From assembly GCA_023055505.1 (NCBI GenBank), contig JALIRH010000036.1:4030001-4094000 (forward strand): a DNA stretch of 64,000 bases, given 5' to 3'. The notes beneath the pieces were generated by a model. It was not told the origin of the DNA and made no database searches. It worked only from the letters and a program-made list of their open reading frames with translations. This document shows positions 12,801-25,131 of the stretch, piece after piece; the stretch's first letter is position 1, and each line of letters begins with the position of its first letter. The translations under genes were made by a program, and so were the position numbers. This DNA is from Callipepla californica brunnescens (lineage: Eukaryota; Chordata; Aves; Galliformes; Odontophoridae).

Positions 12801-15800
12801 ATCATGGAGATGCTCACTGCAAAGAGCTTCTGTTGCAATGACTGCAATGGAGCAGCAATGGGTGGGGATGGGAGAGAGAGACCCTGCCACCCAGCAAAAC
12901 AAAAGGAAAGAAATCTGATAAGGTACCTTGTGTTGTACTGTATGCTTCCGTGCATGCAAACTCTCAGTGCTTGGGTCTGCTGGCAGCAAGACTCAGCTTA
13001 CTTAGAAGGTCTTACAAATGGGAACTGAAACTCAAAAGGTAAAGCTTTGTATTTACAAGATTCCCAGGCACGTAATCGTGATGTGTTTGAAGTCTCCTCC
13101 AAAGGTACAACTTGTGCCTCATTTAATTTATGCACAAGTTTAACTGGTTGCAGTATCAGGGGCTCAAGGTCAAATTCAGAGGAGTTGGAAGAGAGAAAAA
13201 TGGAAGTGAGAAAATGGAAGTCAGATCTCAAATCCCAAATACCAGTGCCATTGTCCGTGAAGTCAGTCCTCTCTTCACATTGCAAAGGGAAGAAGACAGG
13301 AAGGAGACAAGGTGGTTTGCTCATAGGAAGCCTGGAACAAAGCACACTCCATGGCAGGAGCTTGTGAGAGTTCCAGCTGCAGCCACACCAGGCTGGTGAG
13401 AGACCCTGTAGAAACGATGGGCTCTTAACCTGCCAGCTTAGGGTGCAGGCAGGGCGCAGAGGGAGGAACTTGAGCATTAAGGTCAGCTTGGTATTTCCAA
13501 AAGAGCTATCTTAAGTCATGGAAACAGCTGTATAAGAATAGATGGTAAATTACCATCTTGGAAAAACTTCCCAGCTCCACTGCAAAGACTCAAAGCAGTT
13601 TTTGAAAGGAGATTGCCAACTGTCCAAACAGGTTGGCTGCTGGTTCATGGTGCTAATCAGGAACAAAAAAAATGCACAATCTGTTTCCCAGTATGCACAG
13701 TTCAGCCTTCTAGATTCCCTTCTAGGCTAGGATACCTGCAGTATATCAGCTCTGATACAACAGCCTCCTGAATTTTCCTTCTCTTCAATCCTGTAGAGAA
13801 TGTAAAGAAATGCAGTCACCTCCTCTGGTTAGAAATGCTTATGCAAGTGAGCACTGAAAGCTTGACAAATGGAGGTCCTGCAGCCCCAGGCTGGCACACA
13901 CAGAGATTCCCTGCCCCACTGCCCACCACTGAGACATCTCCCACTGCACCACCAACTGCAGAGGGAAACGTGATGAACACGTGCATTCTGCTGGGGAATG
14001 AGGGCTTTCAGATTCCCATATGCTGCGGTGCAGTTGGCTTGCTCTGCTTGCAGAGCAGATGGCAGCTCCTGGACACACAGCCCTGGCAGACAGCAGCATC
14101 CATGGGACACACAACCCACACCCAGAGGGCTGGGACACGAATTTAGAGCAGCAGCAGAGCAGAGACACGTCTGCTTTGTCTCCTTTTCTAATCATCTGTA
14201 TCACTGCCATTGAAACTAATAACCAGTGGACACACAGAATCAAAACACTTTTCCCATCACTTTATGCTTTTTAACGGCAGCTCCAAGGTTTCATTGGAAG
14301 AAAGAAACAGCAGCTCCATCCCTTTGTGATCACCTCCTGCCAACTGCAGGTGGGGAACCAGCAGGGAGAAGGCCTTCTGTGCTTGAAAAGCAAACCAAAG
14401 CTAACGCTTCTGTTTTGCAGCAGGCCACGAGGCAACCCATCAGTGATCATCACTGCCCCTCTGCAGAGGGTCTGATAATTAACGGAGTATTTTGAGCATC
14501 TAGTTATGGTCACGCCATAATACTTCATTGTTCTGTGGCTAAGGACTGCTGCAGGATGCTTGTTAGGATGGAAGATGATTGTCTATTTCGCTACCGTGGG
14601 GGAATGCTATAATGCCAGTGAGGTATCTGACAGCAACCCACGCTTTTGTTATGAGTAACATCATTCCCCCGGGTTCAAATAATACACAAACAAAGCACAC
14701 ACAGCTCGGACCACAGAACCGGTGACTGTGAAGAGAAAAAGCAAAGTGGGAGAGGAAAGAGGGGAAAAAAAAACATCACTTCTCCCCCCACCCCACCCGT
14801 GAACGAGGCTGGATGTGAGCAGCTATGCTAACTGTCCTTCAGTGCACAACAAGCTGCAGCCAAATGCTGTTTTCCTGGATGACCACGAGGCAATGGATGA
14901 CCCCGACAGCCACGCTCTCTCCAGGCAGCTCACAGCAGAACTATGTGCAGAACTCAGCATCCCCCAAAGCCCCTCCTCACAGAGGGCTGAGCTGTGAGCC
15001 CCCCCCAAGTGACTCAGCACTGCAATCTTTTGGATCAATGGATTTTCAACCCCGGCACATACGTCTTGAACGAATGAGCCTCTTCCTCCCATGAAATCCA
15101 TCGATGTGCACAGACAGAAGCAGCTGCTGGGGCTCGGGATCACCTCTGTTTAAATGGCAGGCATTGCAGTCTGAAAGTTCTTGAGACACTGAGAAAAGCT
15201 ACGGTGTTTTAGTGTGATGGAAACAGAAACACAGTCAAAACCACCTATGGTAAGTGCTTCTTACCTAAAACATTGCACAGGGAGCGATATCTACATGCCA
15301 GAATGTCTCTGCAAAAGATTTCCATAGCGTATCATCGAACCAAGGCCAGAGAAATAACCAAAACCCATCATTATTTCCTGAAGTAACCCTCATTTCAGTG
15401 GCTTACACTCAACATGGAGATAACCCACAACAGAACCATGGGGCAGATATTTAGGTCATTCCTTCCTGAAGCACTGTAAATTCCTCTGTGTTTGCTCAGC
15501 AGCTTGTCTCAGGCAATTAAACTCCACAGCAGACGTGGGAGGACCAAGTTCCAGCAGCCTGCACGGAGAGCTGGGACCCCAAAGCAGCATCAGCAAAAAT
15601 CACCAGTCGTGCCCTTCCCCAACATACTCATTAAACCATCAGTTGGTGCTTAATTAATTTAGAAAATGCCATTCTGCTGGCAGCCCAATCCAAATGCCCT
15701 TTGCTAAAAGGCAAGCAGTGGAAAAAGCACAGCTACACATCAAAGGTTTTCTATGTGACGTACAGTTAAAATCTTCTCTCAGCTCTGACACTGAAGGGAG

Positions 15801-18800
15801 CTGAAGGCCAGAGGAAAATCCAGAGCTGCACGCCTGTACCATCCCTCCCTGCTCTCTGCCTCAGCAGTGATATTCCTGACACCATTTGGCATTTCGCAAT
15901 TCAGAAAGGAGTATTTTTTTCACTGCATCCCCAGACACACACACACAGAGGACAAAGCAACTGGAAGAAAATATCCTGCAAAATAAAGATGGTTACAGAC
16001 AGAAGCAGCAAGGATGACTAATGTGGCTCATGTGTTTTCTCATAGCACTGTGCTTCCACTAGGAAAGACAGTTTCCTTCCAGAAACCGATGAAAATTTCA
16101 GTCCAAACATTCCACCCCAGGGTTATTCTCATTTTCGGGTAAGGAAGAAAAAATTAATACCCAAAAGGGTGTTCTCAGGAGATAACTCGTGAGTCCAAGG
16201 GCTGCATCCAGCGATCTGGACAGCAGACCTGACCTCTTCATATTTTGCTCCGGGAGAGGTTCACCCATCTGCCAATTTTTGGAGGGTGTGTAAGGAGAGG
16301 AATGTTTGTTCTTGTACAATCTGCAAGTAAAAGGAGGTCAGGAAGCAGTAGGAGCTGCCATGAACTCAGAGAAATCACGTTACTACCAGCAGATGCTCCT
16401 TCCTTCGTGCCTTTTCAGTTCTGCTTTCTCACCAGGTCTGCTGTGCCCAGGAAAGGCCTGATCCACAACTGCAAGGGGCTGCAATCTGCACCCTGATTCC
16501 TCCTGGAGGACTGAAGACAGAGACCGAGTGCTGTTCTATCAGGAAGGGACACTTCCAAATATCTTATTATCAACAACATGCTCTTCAATGGATACTTGAT
16601 TCAATTACTGCTCAGCTCACCATTGTCTCCGTGAGCTCAGCTAACAATGCAGGCCAATTTAAAAGCAGCACTGCCAGCATTCACTGCTCAACCTTTGAAC
16701 AAAAGAAAAATGAGGCCAAAAAAAAAACCAAAACCAAACCTGTCGTGGTTGCATACTCGAGAGTTCCAACCAAGACCGTGTTCCTGAACGTTAATGGTGA
16801 GATATTTGGGAATGGTTCTCCTCTTAACATCACTGAAAAGAGAATCAGACCTACCCTGAGTGATTATGAAAAAACAACACGTTTTGCTGGGATGGGAAAA
16901 ACAGCAAGCTGAATCATCTGCCCAGAGCCAGTACCACAGCCAAGTGAATGAAAGCAGATACAGATTAAACAAACACTAGAAGTGATACCAGAGATTTTCG
17001 AGAATGCTCTGCTCCCCCTCCTCATTTTCCCCACCCATCTCCTCAGTTCATCTTATCTGAAAGCAGTCGGTACTTTGGATCTGGGGCTGCAACCCTGCAG
17101 AACTCTAAGCAAATAGCTGTGCTCAAACTAGACCTGAGTGTGTTTTTCTCATTAGCTACACATAGAGATCTCAAAATGCTGGCAATGGAAGGCTCAGTAC
17201 TGACATTTACTCCAGGCTGCCAGAGCAGAGGATTCATTTACAGATCAACACCAGCTTAATTACTCACCCCCGTGGTATCCCATAATATCACAATCAAAGC
17301 ACAGAAAGCAGACATTTAGCAAAACACGAGGCTGCCTCCCTAACATACAACACAACCAAAGGAAAAATATGCTGCTCGATACGGCAAGTAATTACCTGAT
17401 AAACTGCACCAGAAAAGACTGCTGCTTGGCACAGTGTGGCTTTAGGAAATAATGTAAGTTCGGGTTCTCTTTGGGTCCTTGCAGCTCCATGCTGCTCCTC
17501 CTCCCATGAAGACAGGAACAAAACTCTTGGCTTTACTTAAGAAGTTTAACACTCGTCCCTTAGCTTCCTGCTCTTCCTTTCTTCCCAAAGGAAACCCCGA
17601 AATCGCAGCATTTTAAGCAAGCAAAAGCCAGACAATAAGCTGCAGCAATACATGGTAAGGCCACGCAAACACCTCCTAAGAAAGGGGATCAGGGTTTCAT
17701 GGCTTTAAGACAATTGGCCTTCACTGGCTTCGTGCAGGACTGGATGTCAGCACCTCTTACACCACTCCACTTTTCAAGGCTAACGCTGCTCCTTTCCAGC
17801 TTCCCTTAAACACGGAGAGAAAAAGACCCACCTCTGTGCTGCTCAACTTTTAAGTACTTCAAATCCTAACAAGCCTGCCCTTTTGCAAACACAAAAGGAG
17901 GTGCCTCCTTCTGAATGCAAGCTGCAGTTCCCCCTTCACAAGGCAGGTGAGCAGGCTGCAAGCACAACTCCTGCTGCCACTGCAAGCAATTCTCCTACAC
18001 GTTTCCCCTGAAGATTTTAAACTGGACTGTGCAGCTCGAAGGACTGCAACGTATGGTGAGTGACCTGAGCTCTGCCCCACCTCATCTGCCACGAAAATCT
18101 TTGCAGGTTTAAATCCTGCACGTAAACGAATTCCTCCACTCAAAATTCAAACCCATTGCGTTGCTCTTCATGGTTAATTCCTCCACTCTGAACACGGGTC
18201 TCCTCCTGGTGCTGACTACAGCAGTGATCATCAGTAAAAAACACTACTTAATAAATCCCGTTCAATTCAACCCACTTCACAGACACATTCCCATTAGCAA
18301 GCTCACAGATAAGGTGCCAAACCCGTGTCCTATAGAGCTGCTTGATGCTTCCAGCAGCAGTGCAGCCTCTGTGCACACGCTGAAGCCTGAGCTCTGGAAA
18401 AAAGAGCTGTGCACTCCCTTTGGGGAGGTGTTCATTAAATGAACAGAAGTAAACTTGTTTTTCTAACTTGTCCTGCTGCTGATCACTAGCCACAGGAAGC
18501 AGACCAAACCTGCTGCAACTCTTTTTCATGTTTTCATAGCATTAGCTTTTAACAAACGTAACATACTCCACCCTCAGAGCAGAGCAGTCCACAGGTTCCA
18601 GCAGAAAGAGTGGCTGCTTGAAGAATTTAGATTACATTACAGCTGGGACTTTAAAATAAGCAGCGGTTTGTGCTGTAGACAGCTATCAGCATCAGCTCGG
18701 CGAGATACACGTAAGCTATAACCTAGTGTGGTTAAAAACTGTGGCCTTTGGGGTCTGTCAGCCTGGCTGTCGTACACATCTTTCTTATCTGTGCTACAAT

Positions 18801-21800
18801 AGTGCTTTCTGACGCCAGCAAACAGCAAAGCTGCCCCGACTGCATCACCCACAGCAGCTGCCCGAGTGTGACCTTAAACAACTTGCACTATTATGCAACC
18901 CCTCCTTCCTCCTACAGACCTTCTCCTCCCTCCTAGCCCACAGATCAGCAAACGTGGCCAAAAAGGGGACAGGGAGGAAAAAAACCTCTCAAAGGATGCC
19001 ATTTGCTGCTCCATCTGTTCAAACACATTTGCCATCCAAAAGATATTCTCAGTAAATATGCCACAGGCATGTGCAAAGTCGTATACGGTAAATTATGTGA
19101 CTGTGCTGCCAGTGGAAGCCCCAACCCTTCTTAACTCTGTGTCTCAGTAAACTGCTGTCCTTTTTTCCACAGTCTGACTGTACTTCAGATGTCTCCAAGC
19201 ATCTACTGACAAAGCAGTGTGAGATAAGGGGACAAAAAGCAGAGGGTTAACCCTGAAAGGACAGATATCATCACAAGACCTGGTTTTGTTAGCTCTGCCT
19301 CCTTACTAACCCCTCCTCTTCCCTCAGTAACACTGAGGGTAAAAGAGACTCAGAAGACAGAGGTGCACTTGGGAAATGAAGCACACAGAGGGAGATGCTC
19401 CATGGCTGTTTTGTAAAGACATCCTTATTTGTATCTCAAGGCCAAACGTTCGTGGCACAGCACCTCTCACCTGCTCACCCACCCACCCATCACTCAGGTT
19501 GGTAACCTGGCCATGGCCTTCAACTGGGCAGCAAATCCTTCTGTCACTGAGCTGCAAAGATCACTTTCCCAGCCTGTTATTTTTAGCACATGAGTCCATC
19601 AGCTCCGTATTTTCTAATGCAAACGTGCACTGCTCGCCTTCATTTCATCCTGTTTCAAAGAAGATAATCTCCTACCTGCAGCTGACCTGTAATACAGCCT
19701 GCCACCAGCTCGCTCACTCTTCCAACAGAGGCATACAACCTCTCCACGCTGCTCTTTGGTCTTCAGAGGATCCCTTTAAAAACACTAGCAAAAATTCCTC
19801 ATTAAAACTTCCACTGCAAGAGTGCACCTAAAAGGCAGAACCCTACCTGCCCTGAACCAGAAGGGAAAACAGCTGTCCAAGCTCACAGCTCAGCCCCAAA
19901 GCCCTCAGGATCGTGGCTCAGAGCTGCAGCAGCTGATGGCCACAGGACATCACACCCGTGCCCAACGCTCCTTTGCTTTCCTGGTTATGTTTCATGAGTG
20001 CAGAGCTCTGTATGACATGTAAATCATGTTTGTTTTCTAGCTGATACATGCAGGGTATTATTTTTTTTTCAGTATCCTGTCTCAAGAAGCTTTCCCAATG
20101 ATCAAACCAGCCTGCAGTCAGGCAGCGCTCACTTGTGACTCCTGTTTCTCAGTCAGGACTCCCTTAAGGGCAGGGTAAAAACAGATTTCAATCCCAACCC
20201 AGGCCGGATTCCTACTGCTTTCAATCACAACCACTCGCTAGTTTTCAAGGCACTGAGCACCAAGAAAAGCAATTTCTGCACAAGAAAACAGCTGCACCTA
20301 AAAGCACACTTCGAAAGGAAGTTCTTTCGCTGATGCCAAAGGAATGCCTAAAAAGCCACTCCTCAAAGTGCTCCCTAAAGAAGCACAAGGAAAAGAATAT
20401 TGGTTCACACAATGGAAAGAATGAGGACTTGAACCTCACCCAGAAGGATGGCAGCACACATTTCCCCTGGAATTTGATGGACGGAGATTGCAGAGCGCTG
20501 GAGCAGCTCGCTCTGCCCAGCAGCACCAGGAACACGCTCACAGCACAGCATCCCATCCTGACTGCAGTTAGACAGCAGGATGAAGCAGAATCAAAACTCA
20601 CAGGAAGGCCTGAATAATATGCACTTCGAATTTCGTATTTTTGGAAGTTAATGATGGTGTATAACAGCGCTATTAAGAAAAGCTCTGAAAATGCCAAATA
20701 TTTACGAGCAAGGCAGATCAGCATTTCTATTATGGGATCTGTCACACGGATTCATCATGAATCACTTGGATCCTACGCAGTTTATGCAGCTGTCAGAGCT
20801 GCAGTCACAGCAGCCCCGGCGCCACAAACCATAGCCTTCTTCCGAGATGCATCCATTATCTGCCATTTTTCAATCATCAAAGAATCAACCAAATTGCATC
20901 ATGCATCATGACAAGGACACGCAGCTGTAACCTCAGAATCAACAATTTCAGTGGTAGGAAGTGACCTCCGATCTCCTTCCCTGGAAGAAAGAGAGCACCA
21001 AAAGCAGCAGCAGCACTCCCTGCCCATAAACACACATCACAAATAGACCCTCCTCTGAATTTCCCTCTTGCTAGATGCTGCCACATTAACGAGTCCAATC
21101 CTGTGACATCCCAGCTGAGCTACCCACTCATAAGAACAGAAATAGAAACTACAAAGCGCTTCCAAGGGTCAAGTCCAAGCGAGAACACAGCTAACCACTC
21201 TGCATCTCAAGTATGACATTATGGGTAGAGTGCATGGGGAAGCCTGGGCTTGCAGGTCCATCCCCTCAAGAGGAAACACAGGAATCAGAACAGAAGACGA
21301 AATGGGATGGGAAGATGTTTTCCTACCAAAGAAACGCCGCCAAGAAAGTCGAGAGAAAAGTTACACATGAGATCTATTTCCTACAGCTTTACCAAGAGTG
21401 GAACGTGGAGGCTGCAAGGCACGGAGCAACTGAAGCCAGGAGGAAATCTGCCACTCCTGCAGCTTTCCCCTCTGCACCTTCCAAGGAGGGGAACTGGAAG
21501 CAGCCCAGCACAGGTACTCACCACCGCTGCTTTGCTGTCACAGCACAGCCTGACATGGCTCCACATCCAGCAGCTCTGTCTTCCACCACTGGAAACAATT
21601 CATCACATCCACTGTTTCTGAACACAGTTATTTATTGCATTATTTCGGGATCCAGGAAAGGCCAGGCTTTAATTACAACAACATGTGCAGCATCGCTTCC
21701 CAATCACTGGCTTCTCAAGGAGGCTCTGCTCCTCCAGAAAAACATTTGCTTCCCTAACACAGGGAGGACTTTTTGCTCCATACTGGGGTTTACGGAGCTC

Positions 21801-24735
21801 CCAGTGCCAAATCCCTGTGCAACTGGTGTGTGGTGACACGAGGGACAGGAGATGAGAGCACTGAAAACCAAAACGTTACTGGAGCTTAAGTGCCAATTAC
21901 AGAACACACTGGAAAAGAAAAGCTTCTTCGGAGGGCATCTGAGAGCACATAAGGGAGAAATTAGATATACAGTGCTCTTATGGTTAGTGGTGGCTGCAGC
22001 TATAATTACCCATTCGTGACAATAAGAAAGTCAGCTTGCAGATAAGATCAAGAGGAAAGCCCAAATCTGCCATTAACACTTGCTGAGACTGATACTAGAC
22101 TTCTCCTAATTCTCTAATTTCCACAGGTAATTACGATTATCAGAGCAACAGGAGTTTGGCTGACAAGTGAAACTGAGACCAAAATGCGACCCACAGCTTT
22201 CAGAGGCACGGGTCACCTCCGGCTGCTGGGGACAATGGGTTCCTGCCTCCTGCCCCACAGAGCCTTAACCCACACTGCAGTGCACACTGAGCTTGGCTGG
22301 AACACTCACGAAGACAGGATCACATCAGCCTCGGTCATATCTCCATCCTGAGGGCAGAGCAGCCCATTTTCACAGGGATTAGAGATGAGCTCATCCTAAG
22401 ATGATGCTCTATGGTACTGAAAAGGTGACAAGTAGCAGGAAGAAGAAAGAGAGAGAAAGTGCTGCTTGCTCTTAGGATATCCTAAACCTTGAACACATCC
22501 GACAGCCACAGAAGGAGACAGAGCTGCGCTGTGGTTGTGAAACAGCGCATCAGCTTTTTTTTATTACCAACCCAATTCTACTTTGGTTCGTAGCTCAGCT
22601 CTAAGAGTCCTGGAATCCAAAAGGCAGCTGGAGATGTCAGCAGGTACATCAGTCAGGTCCACACATCGTCCCAACCCTACAAGGAAGCCAGGCCTTGTGT
22701 GCACCTCTACCACCACAGAATCAACGCTAATGCTCCTGTACAACTCATTACCACATTCTACAATTAGGAAGTAATAATATAAGAACACACGGGCTCTTTG
22801 GAAGCCTACACTCCTGTGGTGAGCCACGAGGTCCAGCACAGACCTCAGGGATGCACCCCTCAGGTGCCAGCATCCGATGGGGGTCCTCTGACCCTTTTTA
22901 GCCCAACTGTTACAAGTCTCTATTTGCTGCTGAACTGGTCCAGGTGCAGTTTCACACTACCTGACCACATCGCAGCCCACAGTCATCCTCCTCCCCAGGG
23001 AACTGGCACAGTCACTGTCCCTGGACGAGGCACCGATGGACAAAGTTCAGTGGGCAGAGGGTTGGGAGTTGGATTTGATGATTTTAGTGTTCATTTCCAG
23101 CCTTAACGATTACATGATTCCTCGCAATCAAATCCCTGTGCTGCGTGGTGTAATGCTGTAATGAGATGGAAAGTACCACGGTAAGTGGGGAGGCAAAGTT
23201 CTTGGCTACAGCAAATGAGAACGAGCACAAACAGCAACCACAGAAGCGAATGAGCTGCTTACCTCCAGAAGGCATCAGGAATATAAGGATCTCCTGCAGG
23301 AGATCCTCTTGCCTCCACTGCCAACCTTTAAATGAGGGCTGGGAAGGGCTGGATCCCAGCTCCAGTCCTTCTGGTCACTCAGCTACATTGCATGCACCTG
23401 AGCTCCCTGGGCCGGCCCTGCCTGCCCACCAGGTGCTCCATCCCTGCTTCAGGCTGGGACTGAGCATTTCCTCTACACGTGGGTGGTTACGTCTGAGACC
23501 ACCGTCTAAAGGACACAAGCAGAATTTACACGTGCTGAGCCTAACCACCCATTCACAGCTCTTCTTCCTCCACCGTCCCCATTTCTAGGGCAAGGCAAGG
23601 AGAACAGCCCAAGCCAAGATTCCCAAGCCCACTACAGAGCATACATCCCCATCACTTGGGGGGGGGGGGGGAGGGGGGCGAAGGGAGAAAAAATGACAAC
23701 CAGGCATTTTCAAAGGCTAAAAAAACCCGAAGAGCTCGTGCTGTTGTTTCCCAAAGCCGTGTTTTCACAACCCGGAACAGCAGCAAGTCAACGCGCCAGC
23801 GTTCCTACGGCCAACGCTAACGCATTGCCACATCAGAAAGACGTGTCAACAAACAGCATCCACGCTCCAAGGCCTGTCGAACACAACAGAGCTATCCTCG
23901 GGTCTCGGGGGTAGGAGTGAGCCTGGAACGGGGCGCTGAGGGCGATGGTTTCGCCACACAATGCTCCGTCAGCCCCGACCCCGCTGCTATTCGGGGTCAG
24001 GGCTGCACCAGCACCCCGCAGCCCCGCTCTCCCCTGTGTAAAAACGGACGGGCACGAGTACAAAGAGCTAGGCTACGCTTCCGAAGTCACCGTGCGGCGA
24101 GCTGTCAGACGGCTTGCCACGGGTTTCCTTTACCGCCACCGTAGGTCAGGCCGGCGGTCACCAACACCGCCCGAGCGGCACCGGGGCTCCCACAGCCGCC
24201 GGTGAACGGGGGACGGCGGCACAACCCCGACACTCTCGGGAGGAGGACGAGCAACCCGCGGCCCTGCTCCGAGCGGCGGGGCCGGGCGGGGAGCTGTCAG
24301 CGCCGGGGCCGCCATGTTAGCGGCCGGTGCCGGCGGGGCCTAACGCCCGGCGGGTGCCGCAGTGCGCGGCTCGGGGCCGCGCTGCCCGGAGCGCCCGCCC
24401 GCCGCCATGCACCCCAGCAGGTGCTCCCTCAGCCGGGGCCGGGCTGGGGAGAGCGGCCCGAGCTGTCAGCGAGGGAAGGTGGGGGGGGAGGAAAGGGGGG
24501 AGGGGAAGGAGGGGGAGAGACCCGCAAACCACCGGCACCGCCGCGGTTCGGGGCGGTGAGCTCACCCGAAATCCTGATCCATGGATTTGAAGAAGAATTT
24601 GTAGCTGTGCACGGGTCGGTTGCTGAGGACATTTTTAAAATCAGCCAAAGTGACTTTTTCCGGAGGGACGGGCAGCTTCACCAGATACGGGGTTTCCTCT
24701 TCGTCGATGTGATAGATGATTTTAGTCTCCGCCAT
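3788..24735 (-). CDS. DVL1: DVL1, Dishevelled segment polarity protein 1 (5' part: coding exons 1-2)
   Basis: Dishevelled is the cytoplasmic hub of canonical and planar-polarity Wnt signalling. It relays from Frizzled to the Axin destruction complex by polymerising through its DIX domain. Two exons are visible: 24566-24735 (170 bp, residues 1-56 plus two bases) and 3788-3857 (70 bp, finishing Gly57 and coding residues 58-80). The donor is GG|GTGAGC and the acceptor CTTTCAG|GG; the phases join exactly to give ...DFG-VVKEEI. Together they encode almost the whole DIX domain, including Tyr17 and Phe33, which correspond to residues needed for DIX polymerisation. The start MAETKIIYH identifies DVL1 rather than DVL3 (which starts MGETK), and synteny with MXRA8 and AURKAIP1 agrees. 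The PDZ and DEP domains would lie left of the window. The 20.7 kb intron 1 is longer than the whole human gene as I recall it. Confidence 0.97.
6865..6975 (-). mobile_element. Old CR1-like fragment (probable)
   Basis: The plus-strand text resembles the reverse complement of a CR1 3' region: 'agaggtcagaagagaaatcc', 'agatcacccagtgccacatcc' and 'gagactcaatctctctgggcaacatg' fall in the expected order. Divergence is high, so this is a decayed copy. A repeat-masking search would settle it. Confidence 0.5.
8064..8077 (+). repeat. Cytosine homopolymer run
   Basis: About a dozen consecutive C residues (interrupted by one G near the end) in DVL1 intron 1. A similar run of nine C followed by an A-rich/TA-rich stretch sits at about 8809-8840. 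Confidence 0.9.
23060..23125 (+). mobile_element. CR1 LINE 3' end fragment
   Basis: The stretch 'gttggatttgatgatttt', then 'catttccagccttaacgat', then 'tacatgattc' matches the typical avian CR1 tail (which reads like ggttggacttgatgatctt...ttccaacctaatgattctatgattc). It is a short, diverged, sense-oriented tail fragment near the 5' end of DVL1 intron 1. Confidence 0.65.
23658..23680 (+). repeat. Guanine-rich run
   Basis: A run of about fourteen G, an A, then six G. It is potential G-quadruplex sequence on the plus strand about 0.9 kb inside DVL1 intron 1. Confidence 0.85.
24566..24735 (-). CDS. DVL1: DVL1 coding exon 1 (start of DIX domain)
   Basis: The ATG at 24735-24733 lies in a GCGG-ATGG style context and opens [20 protein letters not shown], the canonical Dishevelled-1 N terminus. 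The exon continues through [14 protein letters not shown] and [13 protein letters not shown] to a GTGAGC donor. The reading frame stays open for 58 codons upstream of the ATG, up to a TAG at 24916-24918. That extension has no ATG and is low-complexity Pro/Arg sequence typical of a CpG island, so the MAETK start is kept. Confidence 0.98.
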
Positions 24736-25077
24736 GGGACCCGGGCAGGGCTGGGGGTGGGGGGCGAGCAGAGCGCTGCGGGGTGGGGGGGGGGGGGGAC
24801 GCGGCCCGGGGCTCCGCTCAGCACCTCCAGCCCGCGGCCGCCCCGCACAGGAAGGCAGCTCGCAGCGCCCGGCCGCGGGCTTCCTCGGCCGGGATTTCGC
24901 TCCCTGCACTGCTCTCTAGCTGCCCGACCCGGGAACGGCAGCCCTTCGCCGCCGCCTCCCGCCCCGCGCACATCCTCCCGCCGCCGCTCTCCGCCGCGCT
25001 GGGCAGCGGGGCCGCCGCGGCGCACAGCCCCGGGGCCGGCGGGCAGCGGGGGGGGGAGGGGGGCAGCGGGAGAGCCG

Positions 25078-25131
25078 CCCTCCTCCTCTCCCCTTCTCCT
25101 CTCCTCCACCTCCTCCTCCTCCTCCTCCTCG
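25078..25131 (+). repeat. Polypyrimidine CTC/CCT simple repeat in DVL1 promoter
   Basis: An almost uninterrupted C/T tract of tandem CCT/CTC units lies about 350-400 bp upstream of the DVL1 ATG; the minus strand is purine-only. Such mirror-like polypurine tracts can form triplex DNA and are often length-variable. Read in one minus-strand frame it gives a run of Glu codons, which is coincidental. Confidence 0.9.

Larger units (their letters stand above)
3858..24565 (-). other. DVL1: DVL1 intron 1 (20.7 kb)
   Basis: This is bounded by a consensus donor (GTGAGC, at 24565 reading left) and acceptor (TTTCAG, ending at 3858). Many open frames occur on both strands, but none has recognisable domains or splice-supported structure. 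Contents I can support are CR1 fragments near 6865-6975 and 23060-23125, cytosine runs near 8064 and 8809, and a guanine run near 23658. The rightmost 0.7 kb is part of the promoter CpG island. Confidence 0.9.

Noticed and set aside
21213..21836. 207-codon plus-strand open frame in DVL1 intron 1
   Set aside because: No domain, no conserved motif, antisense to the gene; chance frame.
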